Source of the DNA: Variovorax sp. WS11
GTDB lineage: Bacteria; Pseudomonadota; Gammaproteobacteria; Burkholderiales; Burkholderiaceae_C
DNA: 64,000 nucleotides
NCBI RefSeq assembly: GCF_010499245.1
Contig: NZ_JAAGOW010000002.1
Coordinates: 62,001 to 126,000 of the forward strand
Reading direction: 5' to 3'
In this document: piece by piece, positions 45,908 through 54,587 of the stretch
Numbering within the stretch: position 1 is the stretch's first letter
How the letters are laid out: every line of letters starts with the position of its first letter
Program-made: the position numbers and the translations under genes
The notes under the pieces: generated by a model
What the model was told of the DNA's origin: nothing
Database searches by the model: none
The model's input: only the letters and a program-made list of their open reading frames with translations

Positions 45908-46732
45908 CTATTCCGCCCACACCACGGCCCCGCTCCACGCGGTGGCCAGCACCACGATGCCGAAGGCGATGCGGTACCAGGCGAAGGGCACGAAACTGTG
46001 GCTGCTGATGTACTTCAGCAGCCAGCGCACGCAGAGCCAGGCGCTCGCGAAGGAAAAGACGAGACCGACCGCAAACATCGGCAGGTCCGCCGCCGACAGC
46101 AGCGCCCGCTCCTTGTAGAGGCTGTAGGCGCCGGCGCCGATCAGCGTCGGGATCGCGAGGAAGAAGGAGAAGTCCGTCGCCGCCTTGCGCGACAGGCCCA
46201 GCAGCATGCCGCCGATGATGGTCGCGCCGCTGCGGCTGGTGCCCGGGATCATCGCGAAGCACTGCACCAGGCCGACCTTGAGGGCGTCCCAGGGCGTCAT
46301 GTCGTCCACGTGCTCCACACGCACCGCGCCGGGCGGGCGCTTCTCGGCCCAGAGGATGATGAAGCCGCCGATGATGAAGGTGCTGGCGACCACCACCGCG
46401 GTGAACAGGTGCGCCTTGATCAGCTTGCCGAACAGCAGCCCCAGCACCACCGCGGGCAGGAAGCCGATCAGCACGTTGAGCACCAAGCGCTGTGCCTTGT
46501 GCTGCCGCGGCAGCGCCACCAGGGTGGAATGGATCTTCTGCCAGTAGACGATGATCACGGCGAGGATCGCGCCGGTCTGGATTGCGATGTCGAAGACCTT
46601 GGCCTTGTCGTCGTCGAAGCCCAGCAGCGAACCGGCCAGGATCAGGTGGCCGGTCGACGAGATGGGCAGGAACTCGGTCAGTCCCTCGACGATGCCCATG
46701 ATGGCGGCCTTGGCCAGCAAAACGATATCCAC
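45908..46732 (-). CDS. uppP: Undecaprenyl-diphosphate phosphatase (UppP/BacA)
   Basis: A 274-residue integral membrane enzyme that recycles the lipid carrier for cell-wall synthesis and gives bacitracin tolerance. Motif 1 is GIVEGLTEFLPISSTGHLIL with the catalytic Glu-rich part; motif 2 is MIPGTSRSGATIIGGMLLGL. Eight hydrophobic segments are visible. The start is GTG at 46732. It is convergent with the response-regulator gene, 29 bases apart. Confidence 0.95.
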   Translation of the reverse strand: MDIVLLAKAAIMGIVEGLTEFLPISSTGHLILAGSLLGFDDDKAKVFDIAIQTGAILAVIIVYWQKIHSTLVALPRQHKAQRLVLNVLIGFLPAVVLGLLFGKLIKAHLFTAVVVASTFIIGGFIILWAEKRPPGAVRVEHVDDMTPWDALKVGLVQCFAMIPGTSRSGATIIGGMLLGLSRKAATDFSFFLAIPTLIGAGAYSLYKERALLSAADLPMFAVGLVFSFASAWLCVRWLLKYISSHSFVPFAWYRIAFGIVVLATAWSGAVVWAE

Positions 46733-46800
46733 GCGCGCTCCTTTTAAGAGCGCCGATTATCGCGAGGAGGCCGGTCAGGCTCCGTTCAGCACGCCTTGCT

Positions 46801-48890
46801 CTACCAGCGCACCTTGAGACCCACGGAACCGTTGAGCTGCGACTTCACGCGGGTGTCTCCTCCCGATGCCCACAGCTTGCCGAGCTCGCCATAGAGGCTG
46901 GTCGATTCGCTCAGGCGCAGCGTGAAGCCTGCGGCCAGCTCGGTGGAGGTGCTGCCGGTGCTGCTGGCGATGGCCGTGCTGGCGGCCGCGTTGATGAAGC
47001 GGGTGCTGTCGTTGCCGCCCGAGGCGCGGTACAGGTTCACCCGCGCATAGGGCTGCAGGCGGCCTGCACGCGTGGCGATGTCGCCCTTCACGCGCACGCC
47101 CACGCGGGCGAGCCAGTTGCCATCGCGCTCCTGGCGCACGCGGGCGCCGGTGATGTCGACGTCGTCGAGGTCCAGGCGCTGGTGCACCAGTTGGACCTGG
47201 GGCTGGATCTGCCAGCCTTCGCCGAGCGCGAAGGACTGGCCGATCTCCAAGGAAGTGCTCAGGCTGCTGCCCTTGCCCTTGGTGCGCAGGGTGGTCTGCG
47301 GCTTGACCTCGTAGCGGTGGCGTCCCGCCTGCAGCACGGCATCGGCGTAGAAGCCGCTGTCGTTGCTGTAGGTGGCGTAGCCGCCCAGGTACTGGCTGCG
47401 CAGGTCGTTGCTGCCGACGGCCAGGTTGTCGATGCCGCGGGCGAAGCCCTTGACCTGGAGCTCGCCGTCGAGCTGGCCGACGTAGAGGCCGGCGCGCCAG
47501 TTGGGGGCGGTCCACAGGTCGGTGCCGGCTTGCAGGCCGCTGAGGCGGCCATCGCTTTGAGGGCTGACGGTTCCGCTTTGCTGGATGTTGAGGCTAGTGC
47601 TGAGCACGCGGCCCCAGGCGCGGCGCTCACCGGTTGGGGAGGTTGCAGCGCCGCCTTGGGCGCCGGCAGCCGTCTTCACATCGTCGTCGCCGATGCGCTG
47701 ATGCAGGTTGCCGAGCATGGCCAGGTTGCCCTGGCGCAGCTGCTCGGGCAGGGCTGCGAAGAGAGGCACTTCAGCACGGTAAGTGGGCACCTGGATGGGG
47801 GCCGCGGTTGGAGCCGGCGGTGGGGAAGGCGGAACCGCGGGTGCTGGAGGTTCCCGGGCGCCGGCGGGACCGGGGGTGCCGGGGTGCCGGGCGGGGCCGG
47901 CGGAATGATCGTGCTGGTGGAGCGCAGATACCAGTTCTCTCCTGCACCCGCGGCATCGCCAGCCTGCAGGCGGTATTCGTAGGCGCCCGCATCCACATGA
48001 CCACCCTGCAGGGCGAAGGCATCTTGGTGCTCTGCGCGGTGGTGGTGGCGCCATTGAGGGCGCTCACGAGCTCGATGCCGTTGCCGCTGGTGAGGGGCAC
48101 CCAGGCCGCCGAGATTGACGACCTGCACGGTAGACCGCGCCCGCATTGAAGGCCGTGCCGCCGGTGGTAGTTGTTGAAGCCCGTCAATATCAGCGTCCCT
48201 GCGCCGGTTTTGGTGAGGGCACCCGCGCCGCTGACGACGCCGCCGCTCGCGGTGAGATCGACATCGGTCTGAAGGGTGCCGCCGCCCGCGCCGAGGTTGA
48301 CGCCGCGCGCGGTGGTGAAGGCACCGGTGGTGCGCAGGTGCCGCCATCGAGGTTCAGCGGGCCAGGGCTGCGCCCAGATTTTGATCTGCAGAGATCGACA
48401 GTGCGCCCCTGCGACGGTGGTGCCGCCTGCGTAGGTGTTGGTCCCCGTCAGCGTCAGCGCGGCAGTGCCGGTGCCGGTCTTGGTCAAAGAGCCGCTGCCG
48501 GCGAGGGAGGTCAAGGCTTGCATCGCCGGACTGATCGATGAAGAGTGCGGCGTTGTTGGTGATGGCGCCGCTGCCGAAGCTGGTGGCCCCGCCGCCACCG
48601 CCACCGTCGCCGCTGAGATCGCTCGATCCACCTGATGCATCTGGAACCGCCGACGAACCGCCCGGCGGCGACCCCGTCGCGCCCCCTCCCTCGCCCCCTT
48701 CGAGCCCCCCGAGACTGCGCGCCTGCGCATGCGCCGTTGTCGCGGCGCCCAGGGCCAGCACGACGATGCAAGCCCTCGCGATGCGTGAAGCGCTGCTGCT
48801 GCTGCATTTGCCGCGCGCGCGGGCGTTCTCGGGAGCAGCCACCCAGGCGCCCAGCGCGGGGTTCCAAAGACTGCGATACGTTCTGTTCAT
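46801..48890 (-). pseudogene. Autotransporter (type V secretion) with degenerate passenger and open barrel frame
   Basis: The start is at ATG 48890 with an extended signal peptide: MNRTYRSLWNPALGAWVAAP, the ESPR motif, followed by RIARACIVVLALGAATTAHA and a likely cleavage site. The passenger holds autotransporter-associated repeats (SLTKTGTGTAALTLTGTNTY, ALTKTGAGTLILTGF), but these lie in changing frames: the reading moves between at least two frames some six times between about 48510 and 47860. The C-terminal beta-barrel is open from about 47860 to the stop at 46801 (GERRAWGRVLSTSLNIQQSG ... GSVGLKVRW, ending in Trp). As written the full protein cannot be made. A sequencing problem in the GC-rich passenger is the alternative. 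Confidence 0.75.
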
Positions 48891-49151
48891 GGGCGGTCCC
48901 GGGTCGTTCTCGGGCCATCCGTGCGACACGCACGTGGTGGGCAACGCCGTCTGCGTAGCGACCCATGGCTCCGACCACGCGCCGGAAACTCAGGCCGCAG
49001 TTTGTAGAACCAAGGGGCAGGCGACCATGAAATGGTAGAAATGCCAGGCGGCGCAGTCAGGACAAAGCGAGAAAAAGCGAGAATTCATCCGCAATCCGGC
49101 CTGCCCGTCCGAGCACCGGCATCCGCACAGGGACCCGGAGGCCGACGCCTG

Positions 49152-49802
49152 TTATGAACGCCTTGTCAGGCGCGTGCGCAGGGCTCTCACCGCGCTGTCG
49201 ACCGTGGTCAGCACCGGCAGCCCGGAAGCCGCCTCGCAGGCTGCACGGGCGCGTGCCATGCTGAACTGGGCAAGCGCAATGCGGGTACAGCCCTTGTCGC
49301 GCAAGGCATCGGCTTGCACCGCGATGCGCTCATCGTGCGTCCGGGTGTCGCCTGCGTTGAGCGCGTCGAGCGCCCCTTCGGCCAGCGCGAGCTCGAGCTC
49401 GACGTCGGCCGGAAATTCCGGCGGCATGGATTCGAGCGTTGGCCCGAAGGTGGCAATCAGCCCGAGCTTGCCAGCGCCGGCCGCTGCCTCCGCGATCATG
49501 GCCTCGTTGGGCTTGAGCACCGGAATCCCCGCATGCCGCCGCGCCACCGCCTCGATGCACGGCCCGAAGGCCGAGCAGGTGAAGAGAATGCCCTGCGCGC
49601 CGGTGTCGACCGCGTACTGCGCCAGCCGCTGAAAGCGCTCGTGCATCGCCGCGTCCAGCCCTCGCCCTTCGCGCGCCAGGTCGGCCGAGAGGCTGTCGTC
49701 GAGCAGGTTCATCCGCAGCGCCTCGGGCCAGTCACGCTCGAAGCCGGCGTTGATGGGAGCCACCGAGTGAGCGAGCGCGTGGATCAGGGCGATGCGGGTC
49801 AC
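49152..49802 (-). CDS. Aspartate/glutamate racemase-family protein
   Basis: A 216-residue protein of the Asp/Glu/hydantoin racemase superfamily. The first catalytic Cys is in GILFTCSAFGPC; the second site, near CTRIALAQFSMA, does not show the usual Cys motif, so racemase activity is uncertain and a one-Cys enzyme (arylmalonate-decarboxylase-like) is possible. I start at GTG 49802 because MTRIALIHALAHS is the family N-terminus and a GAAGG site lies upstream; ATG 49862 would add 20 residues. It is the third gene of a likely operon after the aminotransferase and the amino-acid-binding protein. Confidence 0.8.
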   Translation of the reverse strand: MTRIALIHALAHSVAPINAGFERDWPEALRMNLLDDSLSADLAREGRGLDAAMHERFQRLAQYAVDTGAQGILFTCSAFGPCIEAVARRHAGIPVLKPNEAMIAEAAAGAGKLGLIATFGPTLESMPPEFPADVELELALAEGALDALNAGDTRTHDERIAVQADALRDKGCTRIALAQFSMARARAACEAASGLPVLTTVDSAVRALRTRLTRRS

Positions 49803-49879
49803 TGGAGTACCTTCGCTTTCAGCTTCGGTGCTATTCGCCTTGGGAGCGGCCCGGCGGCTCATGAGCGAGAGCTCCAGCC

Positions 49880-50785
49880 TCAGATGCCCTTCGACGACGG
49901 ATTGGCAAAGCCCTCCTTCGTCTCGGCGTTGAGCGGGTAGTTGATGTTGATGTTCTTGGGCGGGATCGGCGACATGAACCACTGGTTGTAGAGCTTCTCC
50001 ATCTCGCCCGACTTCATCATGCCACCGACCACACGGTCGACCAGCGCCTTCATCTGCGGATCGTCCTTGCGGAACATCAGCGCCTGGTTCTCGGTGCGCA
50101 GGCTCTCGCCGGTGATGATGAAGTCCTTGGGGTTGCGCGCATTGGCCATCTGCCCGGCCAGCAGGATGTCGTCGAGCACGAAGGCCTGGGCGCGGCCGCT
50201 CTCCACCAGCAGGAAGGAGTCGGTGTGGTCCTTGCCCGCGAGGTTGTTCACTTCCAGGTTGCGGCCCCTGTCGGCCTCGCGCAGCAGGCGAAAGGAAGTG
50301 GTGCCGGTGGTGGTGACCACCGTCTTGCCCTGCAGGTCCGCGATGCTCCTGATGCCCGAATCGGCCTTCACCAGCATGCGCACGTTGTAGCGGAAGATAT
50401 CCGGCGAGAAGGCCACCTGCTTCTGGCGCTCGACCAGGTTGGTGGTGGAGCCGCACTCGATGTCCACCGTGCCGTTGGTCACCAGCGGAATGCGGTTGGC
50501 CGAAGTCACGGCCTGCCAGCGGACCTCGATGGCCGGCATCTTCAGCTCGGCCTTCATCGCCTCGACGATGCGCTTGCAGATCTCGATGCTGTAGCCCACC
50601 GGCTTGAGGTCGCTGTCCAGGTAGGAGAAGCCGAAGGAGGATTCGCGGTGCCCGATGGTGATGGCGCCGCTGGCCTTCACCTTGGCCAGCGTGCCGCCCT
50701 CCTGCGCGTGCGCCGCGCCCAGGGGCATCAGGGTGAAGGCGGCCGCGAAGACGGCGCCGGCGATCTGCAGGCGTGGGAAGGCCAT
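49880..50785 (-). CDS. Amino-acid ABC transporter substrate-binding protein (GltI-like)
   Basis: A 301-residue periplasmic receptor of the glutamate/aspartate-binding (SBP family 3) type. The signal peptide is LQIAGAVFAAAFTLMPLGAA. Family stretches are GAITIGHRESSFGFSYLDSD, VDIECGSTTNLVERQKQVAF and GKTVVTTTGTTSFRLLREAD. The ATG at 50785 has a GAGGAG site. No permease or ATPase genes are near, so it may feed a transporter encoded elsewhere. It lies 20 bases downstream of the aminotransferase gene, so the two are probably co-transcribed. Confidence 0.92.
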   Translation of the reverse strand: MAFPRLQIAGAVFAAAFTLMPLGAAHAQEGGTLAKVKASGAITIGHRESSFGFSYLDSDLKPVGYSIEICKRIVEAMKAELKMPAIEVRWQAVTSANRIPLVTNGTVDIECGSTTNLVERQKQVAFSPDIFRYNVRMLVKADSGIRSIADLQGKTVVTTTGTTSFRLLREADRGRNLEVNNLAGKDHTDSFLLVESGRAQAFVLDDILLAGQMANARNPKDFIITGESLRTENQALMFRKDDPQMKALVDRVVGGMMKSGEMEKLYNQWFMSPIPPKNININYPLNAETKEGFANPSSKGI

Positions 50786-50805
50786 GGAAAACTCCTCGAG
50801 GGTGG

Positions 50806-52146
50806 TTAGGAATTCGTGGTGGCGGCGCGCACGACGGCGTCGACGGACGCGGCCAGCCGCGTCGCGATCTCGCGCAGGTCGTCGCGGCTCGCGATGAAGG
50901 GCGGCGCGAGCAGCACGTGGTCGCCCAGCTTGCCGTCGACCGTGCCGCCGAAGGGGTAGCACAGCAGGCCCTGGGCCATGGCTTCCTTCTTGATCTGCAC
51001 GTGCAGGTTCAGGGCCGGGTCGAAGGGCGCCTTGCTCGCGCGGTCGGCCACCAGTTCCACGCCCCAGAAGAAGCCGCGGCCGCGGATGTCGCCCACGTGG
51101 GGATGTGCGCCCAGCGCCTCGCGCAGCATGGCGCCGAAGGCCTCGCCGTCGCTGCGCACCTTGGCCAGCAGGCCGTCGCGGTGAATTACCCGCTGCACCG
51201 CCAGCGCGGCAGCACAGGCCACCGGGTGCCCCAGGTAGGTGTGCCCGTGCTGGAAGAAGCCGCTGCCCTGCGACATCGCCTCGACGATCTTCCCCTGCGC
51301 CAGCACCGCGCCGATCGGCTGGTAGCCGCCGCCCAGGCCCTTGGCGATGGTGACCAGGTCGGGCACCACGCCCTCCTGCTCGCAGGCGTAGAGCGTGCCG
51401 GTGCGACCCATGCCGCACATCACCTCGTCGAGGATCAGCAACACGCCGTAGCGGTCGCAGACCTCGCGCACCGCCTTGAAGTAGCCCGGCACCGGCGTCA
51501 GCACGCCGGCCGTGGCGCCGCCCACCGTCTCGGCCACGAAAGCGATCACGCTGTCGGGGCCCTGCCCCAGGATCGCCGCCTCGAGCTCGTCGGCGAGGCG
51601 CCGGCCGTACTGCTCGGGCGTTTCCCCGGCACGCTGCTCGCGGTAGGGATAGCAGGGCGAGACATGCGTGGCCGGCACCAGGATGGGCGCGAAGGGCGCG
51701 CGCCGCCAGGCGTTGCCGCCGACCGCCAGCGCGCCCAGCGTATTGCCGTGGTAGCTCTGGCGCCGGGCGATGAAGTGGGTGCGCTGCGGCTGGCCGATCT
51801 CGACGAAGTACTGGCGCGCCATCTTGAGCGCCGACTCCACCGCCTCCGAGCCGCCGCTCACCAGGTACACGTGGCTCATACCCGCAGGCGCGGTGCGGAT
51901 CAGCTCGTCGGCCAACTGCTCGGCCGGCTCGCTGGTGAAGAAGCTGGTGTGGGCATAGGGCAGCTTGTCGATCTGCGCGTGCATCGCGGCGATCACGTCC
52001 GGGTGGCCGTGGCCCAGCGAGGACACCGCGGCGCCGCCCGAGGCGTCGAGGTACTCGCGGCCCTCCGCGTCGCGCAGGGTCATGCCGCTGGCGGCGACGG
52101 CGAGCCTGGGCGTGTGGCGGAGATGGCGGTGGAAGACGTGCGTCAT
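50806..52146 (-). CDS. Class III (PLP-dependent) aminotransferase
   Basis: A 446-residue fold-type I aminotransferase of class III, the group that includes omega- and beta-amino-acid transaminases. YLDASGGAAVSSLGHGHPDV and YLVSGGSEAVESALKMARQY bind PLP; LLILDEVMCGMGRTGT carries the Asp-Glu pair; TIAKGLGGGYQPIGAV contains the Schiff-base Lys. The substrate is unknown; the neighbouring racemase and amino-acid receptor suggest an amino acid. It is the first gene of a minus-strand operon, divergent from an RpiR regulator. Confidence 0.93.
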   Translation of the reverse strand: MTHVFHRHLRHTPRLAVAASGMTLRDAEGREYLDASGGAAVSSLGHGHPDVIAAMHAQIDKLPYAHTSFFTSEPAEQLADELIRTAPAGMSHVYLVSGGSEAVESALKMARQYFVEIGQPQRTHFIARRQSYHGNTLGALAVGGNAWRRAPFAPILVPATHVSPCYPYREQRAGETPEQYGRRLADELEAAILGQGPDSVIAFVAETVGGATAGVLTPVPGYFKAVREVCDRYGVLLILDEVMCGMGRTGTLYACEQEGVVPDLVTIAKGLGGGYQPIGAVLAQGKIVEAMSQGSGFFQHGHTYLGHPVACAAALAVQRVIHRDGLLAKVRSDGEAFGAMLREALGAHPHVGDIRGRGFFWGVELVADRASKAPFDPALNLHVQIKKEAMAQGLLCYPFGGTVDGKLGDHVLLAPPFIASRDDLREIATRLAASVDAVVRAATTNS

Positions 52147-52190
52147 GGCTGAACTGGCATGGAACTAATGTGTTGTTCGAATTATTGTTT

Positions 52191-52204
52191 GGAACATTTG
52201 TTCC
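52191..52204. promoter_or_regulatory. Operator-like inverted repeat, copy 1
   Basis: GGAACATTTGTTCC (52191-52204), arms of 6 bases around TT, perfect. It lies between the divergent aminotransferase and RpiR genes. Related half-sites GGAAC and GTTCC recur at 52161-52178 and 52229-52234. Confidence 0.7.
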
Positions 52205-52238
52205 GTCAACAGCATCATGCAACAGCGCTGTTCCATCC

Positions 52239-52252
52239 GGTACATTCGTTCC
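52239..52252. promoter_or_regulatory. Operator-like inverted repeat, copy 2
   Basis: GGTACATTCGTTCC (52239-52252) matches copy 1 at 12 of 14 positions. It lies 17 bases before the RpiR start. Two copies of one site in a short divergent space suggest binding by the adjacent RpiR regulator. Confidence 0.6.
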
Positions 52253-52268
52253 AACCGGAGACCAGACC

Positions 52269-53141
52269 ATGGGCGTCAAAGACGATCTGCGCCAGCGCTA
52301 CGAGAGCCTCAGCCCTGCCCTGCAGCAGGTCGCCAAGCATGTGCTCGACCACCCGAACGAGGTGGTCACCAGCTCGATGCGCAGCGTCGGCACGCGCGCC
52401 GGCGCCACGCCGGCCACGCTGGTGCGCTTTGCGCAGCACCTGGGCTACGCGGGCTGGCCGCAGTTCAAGGATGCGGTGGCGGCTGAGATGGGGCTCGGGA
52501 CTTCGGACGCCTACGGCGCGCGCGCCAAGACCCTGATCGGCCGCGCCCAGGACCAGGGCCTGGCCGGCGAGATGTTCGAGGTGCAGCGGCGCAACCTGGA
52601 CAACACCCACCGCCAGAGCGAGGCCGCGCTGCAGCGCGCCTGCGCGGTGCTGGAGAAGGCGAACGCGGTGCACGCGGCGGGCTTTCGCGCGTGCTTTTCG
52701 ATCGCCTTCTCCTTCGTCTACGTGTACCGGATGTTCCGCGCCAGCGTGCACCTGGTCGACGGCCAGGGCGGCTCGCTGGAGATGCAGCAGCGCGCCTTTG
52801 CCAAGGGCGATGCGCTTCTGGTGGCGAGCTTCGTGCCCTACTCGCGCGAGGCGCTGCAGGTGGCGCAAGCGGCGAAGGCGGCGGGGCTGCGCATCGTGGC
52901 GGTTACCGACAGCATCGCGTCGCCACTGTCGCTGCTGGCGGACGAGACGCTGCTGTTCGCGATCGACAGTCCCTCGTTCTTTCCCTCGGTGGCAGCGGGG
53001 GTGGCGGTGACCGAGGCGCTGGTGGAGATGCTGGCGAGCCGGGCGGGGAAGCCGGTGATACGGCGGATCGATGAGGCGGAGGCCCAGCTGTTCGAATCAG
53101 GCGCCTACCTGCAGCCCGCCGCGCCTGCGGGGGGCGCTTGA
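52269..53141 (+). CDS. MurR/RpiR-family transcriptional regulator
   Basis: A 290-residue regulator with an N-terminal RpiR helix-turn-helix (residues 1-75, LSPALQQVAKHVLDHPNEVV, SMRSVGTRAGATPATLVRFA) and a C-terminal SIS sugar-phosphate-binding domain (AFAKGDALLVASFVPYSREA, LRIVAVTDSIASPLSLLADE). I start at ATG 52269 with a GGAG site nine bases upstream; the frame is open further upstream but through the operator region. It is divergent from the aminotransferase operon and is its likely regulator. The end overlaps the frameshifted NodT reading frame on the other strand. Confidence 0.9.
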   Translation: MGVKDDLRQRYESLSPALQQVAKHVLDHPNEVVTSSMRSVGTRAGATPATLVRFAQHLGYAGWPQFKDAVAAEMGLGTSDAYGARAKTLIGRAQDQGLAGEMFEVQRRNLDNTHRQSEAALQRACAVLEKANAVHAAGFRACFSIAFSFVYVYRMFRASVHLVDGQGGSLEMQQRAFAKGDALLVASFVPYSREALQVAQAAKAAGLRIVAVTDSIASPLSLLADETLLFAIDSPSFFPSVAAGVAVTEALVEMLASRAGKPVIRRIDEAEAQLFESGAYLQPAAPAGGA

Positions 53142-54587
53142 GGTGCGCGACGTCTTGGTCGCCATCCACTCCGCCTGCCACCCCCCCACCCAATCCCTGG
53201 ATCAACCCCACCGCCGCGTTCTGCCGGCTCACCTGCAACTGCAGCACCGTGCGCCGCGCATTGAGCGCCGATACCTGCGCCGTCACCACGTCGGTATAGC
53301 TCACCTGCCCCTGCCGGTAGCGATTGAGGAACTGCTGCTCGCTGAGATCCGCCGCCGCCGAAGCCTCGCGCCGCAATCCTTCCTGCTGCGCCAGGCTCGC
53401 ACCCGCGGTGAGCTGATCCTCGACGTCCTGGAAGGCAGTGAGCACGGTCTGGCGGTAGCGCGCCACCGCGGCCCCGTGCGCCGCCTTGGCCTGGTCGACC
53501 TGCGCCCCGATGGCGCCGGCATCGAACACCGTCTGCGCCACCGACAGGCCCAGCGACCACAGCGTGTTCGAGGCGTTGAACAGATCGCCCACCCGGCTCG
53601 CGCTGCTGCTGAGCGCGCCGCTCAAACTGAAGCTCGGGAAGTAGGCGGTGCGCGCGATGCCGATCTGCGCGTTGGCCGCCGCCACCGCGCGCTCGGACGC
53701 GGCGATGTCGGGCCGGCGCTGCAGCAGCGTCGAAGGCACGCCGGCGGGAATGCCGGGCACGGTGGGCTTCCAGTCCGCCGCGGGCAGGCTGAACTCGGCC
53801 GGCGCCGCGCCGACCAGCACCGCGATCGCATGCTCCAGCGTGTCGCGGGTGCGCTTCAGCGCCACGCGCTCGGCCTGCGTGTTGACGTAGAGCGTTTGCG
53901 CCTGCAGCACGTCGGTCTGGGCCGCGATGCCGGCGTTGTAGCGGTTGCGCGCGATCTCCAGGCTTCGCTGGTAGCCCTCCAGCGTGACCTCCAGCAGCCG
54001 CAGCTCGGCATCGGCCTCGCGCAGCGAGAAGTAGTTGGTCGCGAGCTCGCCCACTGCCGACAGGCGCGCGGAGGCCAGGTCGGCCTCGCTGGCCTGCGCG
54101 CTGGCCTGGGCGCCGCCCACCGCCTGGCGCAGCCGGCCCCAGACGTCGGGCGCCCAGTCGGCCCGCAGCGCGGCGCCGGAGGCGGTGCTGGGCGAGGTAT
54201 TGCGCGCGCCGGAACGGGTCGCGCTGCCGCTGGCCGAGACCGTCGGGAACAGCGCCGCGCGCTGCTCGCGCACCACCGCCTGGGCCTGCGCGTAACTGGC
54301 CACGGCCGCGGCGATGTTCTGGTTGGAAATCTGCACGCGCGCGGCCAGTTCGTCGAGCGCGGGGTCGCCGAAGAGCTTCCACCATTCGCCGCGGTCCAAG
54401 GCGTCGGCGGGGGCGGCGGGGAGCCAGCCTTCGGCGGCGGGGGCTTCCCTTCCACGCGGAGGGCGTGGCGGTGGAGGGGTTGCTCGTAGGTCGGACCGAT
54501 GGCGCAGCCTGCGAGCGCGAGAGGGCCAGAAGCACGGCGGCAGCGCAGCGTGTGCGTCGGTCGAGCGAAAAATTCGGGGGCGGTCAT
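53097..54587 (-). pseudogene. NodT-type RND outer-membrane factor lipoprotein, frameshifted at both ends
   Basis: The last partner of the MdtABC-type efflux operon, a TolC-like lipoprotein. The body is open from about 54399 to 53190 (GEWWKLFGDPALDELAARVQ, YFSLREADAELRLLEVTLEG, LLQRRPDIAASERAVAAANA). The N-terminus (ATG 54587, lipobox LALAGC, GPTYEQP) lies in a different frame, with apparent extra bases around 54460-54480. At the C-terminus a C7 run (53181-53187; G7 on the coding strand) shifts the frame: with one base fewer the protein would end GLGGGWQAEW... at TGA 53097-53099, the usual NodT end. As sequenced it reads on antisense into the RpiR gene. Confidence 0.75.

Noticed and set aside
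52170..52268. Upstream extension of the RpiR gene to 52170
   Set aside because: It would run through the two operator repeats; ATG 52269 has a proper ribosome site and matches the family N-terminus.
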